From positions 1 to 59,212 of the IMG/VR virus record IMGVR_UViG_3300036791_001093: 59,212 nucleotides of DNA. One strand, given 5' to 3'. The stretch's first letter is position 1, and each line of letters starts with the position of its first letter. Origin of the DNA: a virus. The notes under the pieces are model-generated. The model saw only the letters and a program-made list of their open reading frames with translations. It was not told where the DNA came from and ran no database searches. Both the position numbers and the translations under genes were made by a program. Positions 1 to 8,062 of this stretch are shown here, one piece after another.

Positions 1-13
1 AAGTTATATATTC

Positions 14-30
14 TGTTACACGATATAACA
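14..30. promoter_or_regulatory. 17-bp palindrome, copy 1 (imperfect)
   Basis: TGTTACACGATATAACA: two 7-bp arms around a 3-bp centre, with one base changed in the right arm compared with the six perfect copies elsewhere in the window. It lies at the left edge in non-coding DNA. It is probably a degenerate member of the operator-like family; no promoter is clear beside it. Confidence 0.5.
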
Positions 31-146
31 ACTTTTGTATGGCTTAGGTCACAGCTTAACATGATTTTTGGCCTACCAGTGTGTTGGTGTATTGTATTCG
101 TGATTTTCGGCACAGTACCGGCACAAAAGTGCGGGATTGTGTCGGC

Positions 147-466
147 GTTGTGTCAGTGGGTCACACAATAAAGGTCCTTCTCTCCCAGGGATATCCATCG
201 CTTTGTGTCGAAATGTGCAAAATCAGACAATAGAAGCGTTATAAATAGGGGTGTGCTGTGACTCAATCTAAAACGTCTTATATAAACCCCATGTGGATTA
301 AGCTATATATATATATATAGAACAACACATGGTATACGAGTAACATATATAACTGTATATATAACGCTTCTATTGTCTGATGACTGACACACGGCACAAA
401 CCCGCCCAAGCCCTTGGTACAGCACACAAATTCCTTGTGTGAGTCACAACCTTTGCCTGACACAAC
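147..466. repeat. Long imperfect dyad in AT-rich non-coding DNA
   Basis: Several inverted pairs share nearly one centre (about 301-311). They are GTTGTGTCAG at 147-156 with CTGACACAAC at 457-466, TCACACAA at 161-168 with TTGTGTGA at 435-442, a perfect 21-bp pair at 223-243 and 360-380, and CCATGTG at 289-295 with CACATGG at 326-332. In the middle is an 18-bp TA-repeat palindrome at 303-320. No convincing gene overlaps it. Such nested dyads with an AT core are typical of replication origins or large regulatory cruciforms; which applies here is inference. Confidence 0.75.
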
Positions 467-493
467 CCGTCATGCCTCGCACAACGTAATAAT

Positions 494-625
494 ATCAATG
501 ACTTAGGTTTCAGCTTGTGCCACAACCTAATACTATCAATGACTTAGGCTCAGCTTGCGCCTAACTCAGGTCTCAGTTTGCGTTAAAACCCGATAAACAT
601 CAATGACTTAGGTTTCAGCTTGCGC
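494..625 (+). repeat. Iteron-like direct repeats
   Basis: Three near-identical 26-27 bp copies with core ATCAATGACTTAGGTTTCAG followed by CTTGCGC start at 494, 535 and 599. The second lacks one base and the first has one substitution. A degenerate fourth copy sits at about 562-582 and a partial one (CTTAGGT..CAGCTT) at about 43-58. Same-strand repeats in AT-rich DNA beside a large dyad resemble initiator-binding iterons. They are too few and too close for a CRISPR array. The rest of 1-721 shows no supportable gene. Confidence 0.7.
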
Positions 626-655
626 GAAACACATGACGCGTGCTAAAAAAACAGC

Positions 656-691
656 GAGCCTGGGTCGGCGCGGGCGCGCCGACCCAGGCTC
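656..691 (-). terminator. 17-bp perfect hairpin with T-run on the minus strand
   Basis: The arms GAGCCTGGGTCGGCGCG and CGCGCCGACCCAGGCTC pair perfectly across two bases. Read on the minus strand the hairpin is followed within a few bases by a run of seven T (the A-run at about 645-651), the form of a Rho-independent terminator for leftward transcription. It sits between the repeat region and the first + strand gene and would keep antisense transcripts out of the putative origin. Confidence 0.65.
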
Positions 692-721
692 TGACCCTGA
701 CCAGCATCTGAGGTACCGGCC

Positions 722-1435
<714 letters not shown>

Positions 1436-1443
1436 CAACAAAC

Positions 1444-1716
1444 ATGAAACAGCCAGACCCATTGACCTTCGCTGAACTGCGGCTAGCCACTTTGCTGCGC
1501 ACCCGTAACACACCGCAACAAAAGCTCGGCGAGGCGCTTGCCACCGTGGCCATTTATGCCGACGCGGTTGCCGATACCATCAGCGGCGGCAAACCGCCGG
1601 ACCTCGTGCAGACTCTCCCCACCATGGTAATTATGATCGACCGCATCGCCGCCCACGAAGGCATCGACCTTGCCGCCGCCATCCGTATCGCGATAGATCA
1701 TGAGAACTTCAGATGA
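1444..1716 (+). CDS. Small hypothetical protein
   Basis: This 90-residue, mostly helical protein is unrecognised. The segment GIDLAAAIRIAIDHEN near the C-terminus faintly resembles the last helices of MazG-like nucleotide pyrophosphohydrolases, but the acidic catalytic residues of that family are not visible, so no function is assigned. The start is set by the only suitable ATG after the GA tract. Its stop overlaps the ATG of the next gene (ATGA), so the two are probably translationally coupled. Confidence 0.65.
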   Translation: MKQPDPLTFAELRLATLLRTRNTPQQKLGEALATVAIYADAVADTISGGKPPDLVQTLPTMVIMIDRIAAHEGIDLAAAIRIAIDHENFR

Positions 1717-1844
1717 CTTTGAGCACCGTCCCAGTAATCTTCATCGCGGCACTGTGTTTCTTTGCCGGCTACATCCTCGGCCGCGCCGACGAGATTTCCA
1801 ACCCGCACCGCCGCGACCTCGACCATGACAGGGAGCTCGAATGA
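1713..1844 (+). CDS. Small single-pass membrane protein
   Basis: A 43-residue protein with an N-terminal hydrophobic helix (about residues 5-20, including VIFIAALCFFAGYILG) and a charged tail rich in D, R and H. It begins at an ATGA overlap with the gene before and ends at an ATGA overlap at 1841. Function unknown; probably an inner-membrane peptide with the tail in the cytoplasm. Confidence 0.55.
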   Translation: MTLSTVPVIFIAALCFFAGYILGRADEISNPHRRDLDHDRELE

Positions 1845-2017
1845 CCACCTTTGATCCGGAGAGTCAGGAGCTCGCCGCATCAGCGAAACGCATGATGTTG
1901 GCGGTGTTCCCGACACGATCGGCGGCCGTGGCGTGCGCAAGCACCCCAGTGGAGCCTCGCGGCGCAAGTTCGGGATGCGGGCCTTCACCAAAGAAGGCCT
2001 CCAGGACCTTGGCATGA
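1841..2017 (+). CDS. Possible small protein (frame uncertain)
   Basis: A 58-codon reading frame opens with an ATGA overlap and MTTFDPESQELAASAKRMM, then becomes an unconvincing Ser/Pro-rich stretch. A second frame over the same DNA, ending TGA just before 2067, reads as a more natural basic peptide (RRKFGMRAFTKEGLQDLG) but lacks a clear start codon. This could be one gene broken by a frameshift, or two overlapping small genes. Low certainty. Confidence 0.3.
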   Translation: MTTFDPESQELAASAKRMMLAVFPTRSAAVACASTPVEPRGASSGCGPSPKKASRTLA

Positions 2018-2134
2018 GTCGCTGTGCATCCGATGCCAGGGAGCAGCTGGAGCCGCAGGCCTGAAGACGCAACGCCCGGACGTGGCTCAGCTGTCCGGGC
2101 GTCACCTGGCAAGCAACCTGCACAAGAGGTCACC

Positions 2135-2551
2135 ATGCCCGCCCTGAAGATACCATCACGAGACGCCTGGACCCAGGCGAAAGAGCTCCCCGCCCGTACA
2201 ATTCTCACAGAGAAATCCCCTTACGGGGTGGATGGTGGGCAGACCATGGGCCGGGACCCCCGGCAAATTGGCGCTACTGAATTTCAGAACGCTGGAATAG
2301 CTCCGACCCCCATCCTTGACGTCATCCGCGCCAGGTGCCTCGATTGCTGCGTCGAGCAGGTCGAGGAGGTACGCAAGTGTGTCGCGATCGCTTGCCCGAA
2401 CTGGCCCTACCGGATGGGGACCAACCCGTTCCGGGCCGCCAGGGAGCTTTCCGGGGAGCAGCGCCGCGCACTTGCTGCACGGCTGCAAGCTGCCAGAGCG
2501 GCGCGCGCGAGCCGGGGAGCAGCTGTGGATGAGACGCCGGAGGACCCTTGA
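2135..2551 (+). CDS. Conserved phage protein with Cys4 knuckle
   Basis: 138 residues when started at the ATG preceded by AAGAGGTCACC; an earlier in-frame ATG gives an implausible Arg/Pro-rich extension. The core IRARCLDCC ... CVAIACPNWPYRMGTNPF holds paired cysteines likely to bind zinc. From general knowledge, this C-x2-C ... C-x4-C-PxWPYRxGxNPF pattern recurs in small proteins of alphaproteobacterial phages, usually unnamed. The C-terminus is Ala/Arg-rich. A role in DNA or RNA binding is likely but unproven. Confidence 0.75.
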   Translation: MPALKIPSRDAWTQAKELPARTILTEKSPYGVDGGQTMGRDPRQIGATEFQNAGIAPTPILDVIRARCLDCCVEQVEEVRKCVAIACPNWPYRMGTNPFRAARELSGEQRRALAARLQAARAARASRGAAVDETPEDP

Positions 2552-2700
2552 CCTGGATGGAACTCGGACCGATCTTACAAGGCGAGCGCGCTGCATGGAT
2601 GGCCGGCTTCCTTTCCTGTCCCCCATCCCCCCCAGCCAGGAACCCTGCTGCCTCGCACGCGCGCTCGCCCCCCACATCCCCACATCCCCGCTGTCCCCCA

Positions 2701-2718
2701 TGCCGCCGCAAGGCGGCA
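2701..2718 (+). terminator. Short GC hairpin with GCAA loop
   Basis: TGCCGCC and GGCGGCA pair across a GCAA tetraloop. It lies between the Cys4 gene and the next membrane peptide. No T-run follows, so it may be a pause or mRNA-stability element rather than a full terminator. Confidence 0.4.
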
Positions 2719-2734
2719 GAAATCAGGCAACTCA

Positions 2735-2833
2735 ATGCTCTGGTGGAACGGCAAGCGTGCGCTGATCGTGCTCTACCTGGCAGTGGCGGCAATGGCCGTG
2801 CTGGTCATGCTCGTTATCCTGCTTGGGAGGTAG
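2735..2833 (+). CDS. 32-residue membrane peptide
   Basis: It opens MLWWNGKRALIVLYLAVAAM and continues with a further hydrophobic stretch before ending GR. Almost the whole peptide after residue 8 forms one transmembrane helix. Its stop lies five bases before the ATG at 2839. Small early phage membrane peptides often act on host envelope proteins, but nothing here shows the target. Confidence 0.5.
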   Translation: MLWWNGKRALIVLYLAVAAMAVLVMLVILLGR

Positions 2834-2838
2834 CCAAC

Positions 2839-3021
2839 ATGAACGATCCGAGTCAGCAGCTGGTAGACGTCACCGCGCAAATCCGCCACGAGACCGACAA
2901 AGCCTATTTGCTGTTCGACGGCACTCGTGAGGCGTGGGTGCCCAAGAGCCAGGTCGAGAACAACGAAGACGGTACGTTCACAATGCCGGTATGGCTCGCT
3001 GAGGACAAGGAATTTATTTAG
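2839..3021 (+). CDS. Small conserved phage protein
   Basis: 60 residues, acidic. The ATG is preceded by GGGAGG eight bases upstream, which decides this start over a longer open frame from 2548 whose extra part is Pro/Arg junk. The core DKAYLLFDGTREAWVPKSQV is a pattern I associate with small proteins widespread in phages of Gram-negative bacteria, some annotated as single-strand or replication accessory factors, but no firm role is known to me. Predicted fold: a small beta barrel followed by an acidic tail. Confidence 0.75.
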   Translation: MNDPSQQLVDVTAQIRHETDKAYLLFDGTREAWVPKSQVENNEDGTFTMPVWLAEDKEFI

Positions 3022-3038
3022 TAAACAGAGGGAAAAAC

Positions 3039-3224
3039 ATGGCAGACGAAAACATTCCCGATACACTGTGCCGGGAAATAATACCGCTGACTGGCAAGCA
3101 ATGCTGCAACAGACAATCCGTAATAAATGCAAGAAATATTACGCCGCGGGCTGAAACTCTGGCTGGAAGCCAATGGATACGAGTTTCCGCTGGAGACCGT
3201 CATACCCCAGGTAAAACCCATTAA
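3039..3224 (+). CDS. Possible small Cys-containing protein
   Basis: A 61-codon frame starting MADENIPDTLCREIIPLTGK after AGAGGGAAAAAC, a plausible ribosome-binding site. The later half looks less natural and overlaps a better small frame starting at 3127. Either the true protein is short or this frame is fortuitous. Confidence 0.3.
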   Translation: MADENIPDTLCREIIPLTGKQCCNRQSVINARNITPRAETLAGSQWIRVSAGDRHTPGKTH

Positions 3225-3252
3225 AAAGGGCAGTTGGCGGCCTAGAAAATAG
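3127..3252 (+). CDS. 41-residue basic protein
   Basis: Reads MQEILRRGLKLWLEANGYEF and ends with a Lys/Arg/Trp-rich tail (KKGSWRPRK). The composition is more protein-like than the two other frames here. It ends 23 bases before the -35 element of the strong promoter at 3276. Unknown function. Confidence 0.45.
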   Translation: MQEILRRGLKLWLEANGYEFPLETVIPQVKPIKKGSWRPRK

Positions 3253-3275
3253 TTCAACTAAATACGAGAAACCCC

Positions 3276-3304
3276 TTGACAACTAGCAGGTATTATGGTA
3301 TAAT
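3276..3304 (+). promoter_or_regulatory. Consensus sigma70 promoter
   Basis: TTGACA at 3276-3281 and TATAAT at 3299-3304 are separated by exactly 17 bp, a full match to the sigma70 consensus. It drives the MoxR-type ATPase gene at 3393 and probably the early operon beyond. The 17-bp palindrome at 3343 lies about 40 bp downstream of the -10, in the expected 5' leader, so a bound repressor or RNA hairpin could control it. Confidence 0.9.
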
Positions 3305-3342
3305 GCTTATTCATGGTGGATAAGATTTGGTTTACCGAAATC

Positions 3343-3359
3343 TGTTACACGATGTAACA
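3343..3359. promoter_or_regulatory. 17-bp palindrome, copy 2
   Basis: TGTTACACGATGTAACA is a perfect inverted repeat with 7-bp arms and a 3-bp centre. It sits between the strong promoter (3276-3304) and the start codon at 3393, 33 bases upstream of the ATG. Likely an operator or leader hairpin. Confidence 0.75.
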
Positions 3360-3392
3360 GAAACTCACTGAGCATGAAGAAGGAACAGTAAA

Positions 3393-4475
3393 ATGCGAAA
3401 ATTGAGCATCTCCCAGATCAAGACCACCATCAAGGAAATCGTGGTCCGGCTCGACAAGCCGGTCATTATCAAGGGCGGGTTTGGTATTGGCAAATCCCAG
3501 GGGGCCGAGCAGGCCGTCGAGGAGCTGGACAATCCCAAAGCGCTGCAATCCCTCCTGGGTAAAGACTGCCCCTACACTGGCGCGCTCATGGTGGATATCC
3601 GCCTGAGCCAGTACGACTCCGTCGATATGCGGGGCTTCCCGCAGGCCGACAAGAAGACCGGGACAGCGGTCTGGTATCCACCGGGCACCATGCCGTTCAT
3701 CGGCAACGACGCGTTCCCCGACGACAAGCTGATCGTGGTCTTTTTCGACGAGGCGCCCGATGCCAAGAACGACGTCTTTGCGGTGATGCAGCAGATACTC
3801 CTCAACCGCTGCTGCGGTGAGCACGTGCTCAAGCCCAACGTGCGCATGCTGCTGGCGGGCAACCGCGACGCCGATCAGGGACTGGCCAAGAAATTCCCCA
3901 TGCCGCTCAACAACCGTCTCACCCACGTCGAGGCGGTTAACCCTGTCGATGAGTTCTGCGTCTACGCCCAGAGCCAGGGTGTGCCTAGCGTGTTCATTGC
4001 CTTCTGGCAGTTCCGCCAGGAGCTCGTCAACACTTATGATCCCAAGAAAACCACTCCCGTGGTTGCGACTCCCAGAACCTGGTTTACCGCAGTAGAGTTC
4101 TGGCAGGACCGGCGCCTTACACCGGACATCAAGGAAGCCGCCATTATCGGCACTATCGGCGAAGGCCCGGCGATGGAGTTCCTGGCCTACGTCGATGTCT
4201 GGCAGAATCTGCCCTCCATCGACAAGATACTGGCAAACCCCAAGGGGATTCCCGTGCCGGAGGAACTATCGATCAAGTACGCCACCGCCATGCACGTCTC
4301 AGAAAAGATGACGCTCGGCAACGTCGATCGGCTCCATGTCTACCTGCGGCGCTTCACGGCGGAATTCGTGGTCATGGCATGGCAGCTTGCCGTGGCCAGG
4401 GATGCGACGCTGCCTGACTCCGATGCGTATCTTGAGTACGTAAAGGAATATCGCGTTGTATACATAAGTTCATAA
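3393..4475 (+). CDS. MoxR-type AAA+ ATPase
   Basis: 360 residues. Walker A is GGFGIGKSQ at 28-36 and Walker [10 protein letters not shown] at about 113-121, followed by a sensor-like LLAGNRDAD. The arrangement and the later partner genes fit MoxR-family AAA+ chaperone ATPases, which remodel partner proteins together with a VWA-domain protein. Here the likely partners are the VWA-like metallopeptidase at 6907 and the DUF3150 protein at 8293. It is the first gene after the consensus promoter. The final residues (YRVVYISS) look like a short tail just before the HNH gene at 4480, so the insertion of that endonuclease may have altered the C-terminus. The substrate is unknown. Confidence 0.85.
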   Translation: MRKLSISQIKTTIKEIVVRLDKPVIIKGGFGIGKSQGAEQAVEELDNPKALQSLLGKDCPYTGALMVDIRLSQYDSVDMRGFPQADKKTGTAVWYPPGTMPFIGNDAFPDDKLIVVFFDEAPDAKNDVFAVMQQILLNRCCGEHVLKPNVRMLLAGNRDADQGLAKKFPMPLNNRLTHVEAVNPVDEFCVYAQSQGVPSVFIAFWQFRQELVNTYDPKKTTPVVATPRTWFTAVEFWQDRRLTPDIKEAAIIGTIGEGPAMEFLAYVDVWQNLPSIDKILANPKGIPVPEELSIKYATAMHVSEKMTLGNVDRLHVYLRRFTAEFVVMAWQLAVARDATLPDSDAYLEYVKEYRVVYISS

Positions 4476-4479
4476 CGCC

Positions 4480-5058
4480 ATGCCCCCTCTGATTGACATC
4501 ACCGGACAACGCTTCGGTCGGTACCTCGCCGTCAGAATTGCCGGCGAAGACAATCATGGCAAGCCGCTTTGGCTGTGCCATTGTGATTGTGGCAACAAGC
4601 GGCTCGTGCAGAGCGGTAATCTTCGCAGCGGTAAATCTCGATCATGCGGCTGTCGGAAAATTCGGCACGGACAAGCTCTTACTGACAAACGTACGCCGGA
4701 GTATGTCCTATGGAGGAACATGCTTAGTAGATGTGCTAACCCCAATCTCCCTAACTATAAAAACTACGGCGGACGCGGCATCAGAGTATGCAAACGTTGG
4801 CAATCGTTCGAGCAATTTTTTGCCGACATGGGGCCGCGGCCGTCCCCCGATCACTCGATCGATCGTATCGACAACGAAGGAAACTACCAACCAAGTAACT
4901 GCAAATGGAGTACGCGAAGCGAACAAATGTACAATAGGCGGCCGGCATCTGAGGCAACAAGGCAAAAGCGGCGCCGGCCGCATACCGAAGCGACAAAGCA
5001 GAAGATGCGGCTTGCCAAGCTCAAATATTGGCAGCTGAAAAACTGTTACATCGTGTAA
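4480..5058 (+). CDS. HNH homing-type endonuclease
   Basis: 192 residues. The N-terminal part has [10 protein letters not shown] and paired Cys (CHCDCGN ... SCGC) likely to bind zinc. The nuclease core contains [13 protein letters not shown] and [18 protein letters not shown], a pattern typical of phage HNH endonucleases. The C-terminal [12 protein letters not shown] matches the NUMOD3-type DNA-binding repeat, probably present twice. It starts four bases after the ATPase gene and its last codons and stop lie inside the 17-bp palindrome at 5044. It is probably a free-standing selfish gene inserted in the early operon; it belongs to the same HNH subfamily as the one nested in the polymerase intein. 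Confidence 0.88.
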   Translation: MPPLIDITGQRFGRYLAVRIAGEDNHGKPLWLCHCDCGNKRLVQSGNLRSGKSRSCGCRKIRHGQALTDKRTPEYVLWRNMLSRCANPNLPNYKNYGGRGIRVCKRWQSFEQFFADMGPRPSPDHSIDRIDNEGNYQPSNCKWSTRSEQMYNRRPASEATRQKRRRPHTEATKQKMRLAKLKYWQLKNCYIV

Positions 5059-5060
5059 CA
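5044..5060. promoter_or_regulatory. 17-bp palindrome, copy 3
   Basis: TGTTACATCGTGTAACA, perfect arms. It encodes the last residues (CYIV) and the stop of the HNH gene and lies 23 bases upstream of the next start codon at 5084. Confidence 0.75.
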
Positions 5061-5083
5061 CAAACAAAGTGGAGTAACTGAAC

Positions 5084-5323
5084 ATGCCGAGTAAACACGA
5101 ACTAACTCATATCGACCGCGCACATGAGCGGTTTCTGAGTCGGCAAGTCAACAGCGCCGAAAAATTTCCCGACGCCGCAAACAGCGTAGCGCGTCAGCTG
5201 ATGGCCTTTACGTACAGATGGTACGGCGAGCGCTGCGACGAGTACGAACCGGAACCGGAATGCGCGTGCTGTAAAGCCTGGCGCATCGTCGATGCGTTTT
5301 GTGATCTGAACAAGATAAGGTGA
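5084..5323 (+). CDS. Hypothetical early protein
   Basis: 79 residues, charged, with a Cys pair CACCKAW in an acidic stretch (residues about 55-66) that could bind a metal. Preceded by GGAGTAACTGAAC, the ribosome-binding cassette shared by many genes in this block. The 17-bp palindrome lies just upstream, so the gene may be separately regulated. No recognised family. Confidence 0.7.
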   Translation: MPSKHELTHIDRAHERFLSRQVNSAEKFPDAANSVARQLMAFTYRWYGERCDEYEPEPECACCKAWRIVDAFCDLNKIR

Positions 5324-5329
5324 CTGAAC

Positions 5330-5665
5330 ATGGCAAGGATCATCGAGTTCAAAATCGCAACACGCAACAACGCTGCAGACACAGCCCGCGGCATGCCCGT
5401 CATATTGCAGATCGGCGAACGAAGCATCAAGTTCGTGCTCCAGCGCGACGACTCTGGCAAAGCCAGCTGGCTGACACATTATGCCAGCGGCTACAAGTTC
5501 GGCTCGCTGAACGACGCCGCGGTCGAGCTCATGTGCGTGCAGTCGCCGTACCATCGTTACACCGGGCGCCAGCTGGCTGAGTTCCTGGTTGACAAGATGG
5601 TCGCCAAGCTTGGCGCGGACAAAGTACTGGCGTCGATCGACTCGGTGCCGGTGATCAATAACTGA
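5330..5665 (+). CDS. Hypothetical early protein
   Basis: 111 residues with an alternating beta pattern in the first half (IIEFKIATR, PVILQIGERSIKFVLQ) and a helical second half (GRQLAEFLVDKMVAKLGADK). Starts at the shared GGTGACTGAAC cassette, which overlaps the stop of the gene before. Unrecognised; probably a small soluble alpha/beta protein. Confidence 0.7.
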   Translation: MARIIEFKIATRNNAADTARGMPVILQIGERSIKFVLQRDDSGKASWLTHYASGYKFGSLNDAAVELMCVQSPYHRYTGRQLAEFLVDKMVAKLGADKVLASIDSVPVINN

Positions 5666-5679
5666 ACGGAGTAGTGAAC

Positions 5680-5859
5680 ATGGACCTCTATCTCAAAGAA
5701 CGTGGCTGGACATGGCGCTTCGCTCCATCGAACGAGATGGAGCGATTGCATTCGCAGTCATGGCGGGAGCTCCGGCAGTTGATCAAGCTGCATGGAGCAA
5801 AGGCGCTGATTCGCGCGATCCAGTACATCGAAACCGAGAAGACTCAACGGAGTGACTGA
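5680..5859 (+). CDS. Small hypothetical early protein
   Basis: 59 residues, Trp/Arg-rich helices (SWRELRQLIKLHGAKALIRA). The ATG at 5680 is chosen over an upstream GTG because it sits at the usual distance from the CGGAG motif. Its last codons (RSD and stop) are themselves the ribosome-binding cassette of the next gene. Confidence 0.65.
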   Translation: MDLYLKERGWTWRFAPSNEMERLHSQSWRELRQLIKLHGAKALIRAIQYIETEKTQRSD

Positions 5860-5861
5860 CC

Positions 5862-6272
5862 ATGAAAAAGAAACTAACGAAGCGGCCGGTTGGCCGTCCG
5901 CCAACAGGCATAAACGAAATGATCGCAATACGCTGGTCGCCAACATTAATAGGAGCCATCGACCTCTATGCAAAACAACGAGGACTTAACCGTGGCCAGG
6001 CACTGCGTCAGATCGTCAGCGAGTACATGGTTAAATATCTGTCGCAGCCAAAGAAAAAGCCAACAAAATGCGCAACAATCAGGGCAATGCTGTTACGGCC
6101 GGAAGGAACGACCGTAGCGCAAGTGCTCAAAGTTACGGGTTGGCTGGCTGTCAGCATGCCAGCACAAGCAAAGGCAGCTGATCTCTATCTTACCAAAGAG
6201 AGAACCAATGGCGAGACGATCTATAGAGGGTATGAATTACCCTATGTATTGCCGCAAGGCTGGGCGTCATAA
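5862..6272 (+). CDS. Probable ribbon-helix-helix DNA-binding regulator
   Basis: 136 residues. The N-terminal half has a basic arm (KKKLTKRPVGRPPTG) with an AT-hook-like GRP, then a short strand and two helices (IAIRWSPTLIGAIDLYAKQR, GQALRQIVSEYM) as in ribbon-helix-helix repressors. The C-terminal part (IRAMLLRPEGTTVAQVLKVTGW) resembles the DUF3489 winged-helix-like domain that contains a Ggt-TGW pattern. This two-domain protein is the best candidate in the window for a small transcription regulator, and could in principle bind the 17-bp palindromes; that link is inference. Confidence 0.65.
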   Translation: MKKKLTKRPVGRPPTGINEMIAIRWSPTLIGAIDLYAKQRGLNRGQALRQIVSEYMVKYLSQPKKKPTKCATIRAMLLRPEGTTVAQVLKVTGWLAVSMPAQAKAADLYLTKERTNGETIYRGYELPYVLPQGWAS

Positions 6273-6298
6273 CTAAATCAATGAAGGAGTGACTAACC

Positions 6299-6688
6299 AT
6301 GTTCATAACCAGAGTGGGTACCCACTCACACGGTACCGAGCAGCGCACGAGCCGCGGCAGGTTTCTCCTGCTTCTCCAGCGCGAGGACGGGCCTTGTAAT
6401 GCCGCGGGTACGTTCGCCGTGGTGCGCAGAGTCGCGCTCAGGCAGATAGGTCATTTCATGATGGGCCGGGCGAACCTTAATGGCCGGTGGTGCAGCGTCT
6501 CCGGCGCCTACGGCAATGACGGCCTGCCCCTGGCGGTCGAGCGCATGCCGCCCGATGCCAAGCCGCTGCCGCCCGAGCTTTACGATGCCTGGAATAAAGG
6601 CAATGGGTGGAACGGCGCGGGCAGCGAGGCGCAAGCCATGCGGACATGGGCGACAGAGACTTTCGTGAACGGAAAAAGGAGTGACTGA
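6299..6688 (+). CDS. Hypothetical early protein
   Basis: 129 residues with no recognised family. It has a beta-rich first half (RFLLLLQREDGPCNAAGTFAVV is the region at about residues 21-42) and a C-terminal helix, ending in RSD encoded by the next gene's ribosome-binding cassette. The start follows AAGGAGTGACTAACC. Soluble; function unknown. Confidence 0.7.
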   Translation: MFITRVGTHSHGTEQRTSRGRFLLLLQREDGPCNAAGTFAVVRRVALRQIGHFMMGRANLNGRWCSVSGAYGNDGLPLAVERMPPDAKPLPPELYDAWNKGNGWNGAGSEAQAMRTWATETFVNGKRSD

Positions 6689-6690
6689 CC

Positions 6691-6900
6691 ATGCATACGA
6701 TTACCGCAATATGCCGCGAGGACGGCTATCCTGACGTGCTGATCTACACTGTGACGGTTGCTCATCCCGGCGACTATGCACAGGTGCAGCAGGCAATCCA
6801 GCACGAGCGTAAAGCCGATCTCGGCGATGTGGCTGGCGAAATAGAAGTTCTGTTCTGCTTCATGGGTGATATCTCGCCTTGTGTCGATTTCAGGGAGTGA
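6691..6900 (+). CDS. Small hypothetical early protein
   Basis: 69 residues, acidic, with an N-terminal strand-rich part (HTITAICREDGYPDVLIYTV) and a helix around 30-45. It starts after AAGGAGTGACTGACC and ends at the same cassette of the next gene. Unrecognised. Confidence 0.65.
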   Translation: MHTITAICREDGYPDVLIYTVTVAHPGDYAQVQQAIQHERKADLGDVAGEIEVLFCFMGDISPCVDFRE

Positions 6901-6906
6901 CTGACC

Positions 6907-8058
6907 ATGAAGCTTACCATCTTCGAGACGGCGCGCACCGGGCTCGTTAAGGTCAAGGCACTGATGTTCTTTGCGTCGGCCTTGCTGCAGACTCGATTCA
7001 TCGAAGACCTGACTTGCCCAACAGCTTGGACCGACATGACGGTCATCGGCTACAACCCGGTTTTCATCGAGGGCCTAGACGTGCCAACCGCCAAGTTCGT
7101 AGTTATCCACGAACTTATGCACATCCTGCTTAAGCACGGATTGCGGCGCGGTAGCCGCGACCACGATGCATGGAACGAGGCTTGCGACTTCGCTATTAAC
7201 ATCATGCTGTACGATCTGGGCTTCAAGATTTGGAGATGGGCGCTCATCGATCCGAAATATCGTGGTATGACCGCGGAGCAGATTTATGCTGCGCGCGAAC
7301 AACAGCAACAAAAGGGACAAGGCGGCAAGCCGAGTCAACAGAATCAGCAGAGTCAGCAGTCCACCCAGAGCGGCCAAGGGGGATTGAGTGGCGACCTGCG
7401 GCCTGTGCCTGCGGCGACGCCCGCGCAGGCAGCGGCGATCGAGCACGAGATCAACAAGACTTTGGCGCGTGCCAGCGCCATCGCCCGTGCGCATGGCGTC
7501 ATGCCCGGTGAACTCGCGGCGATCATCGGCGCGACCTATGATGAACCCGTGCCGTGGGAATTGGTGCTGCAGGATTTCCTGACTGCGTGCATTGCGCAGG
7601 ACGAGAACTGGTCTAAGCGCAATCGCCGGTACTCCGACGTCATCCTACCCTCGCACAAAGGTTCGGGCATGGACGAGCTCACCATCATCGCGGATAGTTC
7701 TGGGTCGATGTTCAGTAAGGCGATCTTCGAACGCATCGCGGTTGCGGTCAATCACATCGTCACTGTCATCAAGCCGATGGTGGTGCGCGTGGTGTGGGCC
7801 GACGATGCAGAGTGCTCCAACATCGACATCTTCGAAGAGGGCAATGAGGTCGTGCTGCATCCCAGAGGAGGCGGCGGTACGGACATGAGGAAGCCTCTTG
7901 CGTTCGTCGAGTCGTACGACCCGGAGGTCGTCCTGCTGTTGACTGATGCCTATACCCCGTGGCCTGAAGTGGACACGCCCTACCCGCTGATCATCGGGTG
8001 CACGACCGACGCGCCATGTCCTGAGTGGGCGCGCACGGTGCGAATCCAGGTGCAATAA
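6907..8058 (+). CDS. VWA-like putative metallopeptidase (MoxR partner)
   Basis: 383 residues. HELMHILLKHG at about 68-78 is a zincin HExxH motif. A Gln/Ser-rich linker (about 130-160) separates it from a C-terminal domain with IIADSSGSM at about 259-267, a DxSxS-type metal-ion-dependent adhesion motif of VWA domains. This order matches the DUF2201 group of putative metallopeptidases with VWA-like domains, which are encoded beside MoxR ATPases in bacteria and phages. With the ATPase at 3393 and the DUF3150 protein at 8293 it forms a three-part module. The HELMH residues are intact, so proteolysis is possible; the target is unknown. Confidence 0.85.
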   Translation: MKLTIFETARTGLVKVKALMFFASALLQTRFIEDLTCPTAWTDMTVIGYNPVFIEGLDVPTAKFVVIHELMHILLKHGLRRGSRDHDAWNEACDFAINIMLYDLGFKIWRWALIDPKYRGMTAEQIYAAREQQQQKGQGGKPSQQNQQSQQSTQSGQGGLSGDLRPVPAATPAQAAAIEHEINKTLARASAIARAHGVMPGELAAIIGATYDEPVPWELVLQDFLTACIAQDENWSKRNRRYSDVILPSHKGSGMDELTIIADSSGSMFSKAIFERIAVAVNHIVTVIKPMVVRVVWADDAECSNIDIFEEGNEVVLHPRGGGGTDMRKPLAFVESYDPEVVLLLTDAYTPWPEVDTPYPLIIGCTTDAPCPEWARTVRIQVQ

Positions 8059-8062
8059 AAGG

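Noticed and set aside
494-625. Possible CRISPR array
   Set aside because: Only three to four copies with irregular, repeat-like spacers and no cas genes; the Cas4-like nuclease stands in a replication cluster.
2548-2838. A longer N-terminus for the 60-residue protein at 2839
   Set aside because: The added part is Pro/Arg/Cys-rich and spans a hairpin and a membrane peptide; GGGAGG before 2839 marks the start.
3343-3359. Palindromes as true parS sites
   Set aside because: They resemble parS only in part (TGTTAC instead of TGTTTC, 3-bp centre) and no ParA or ParB gene was seen.
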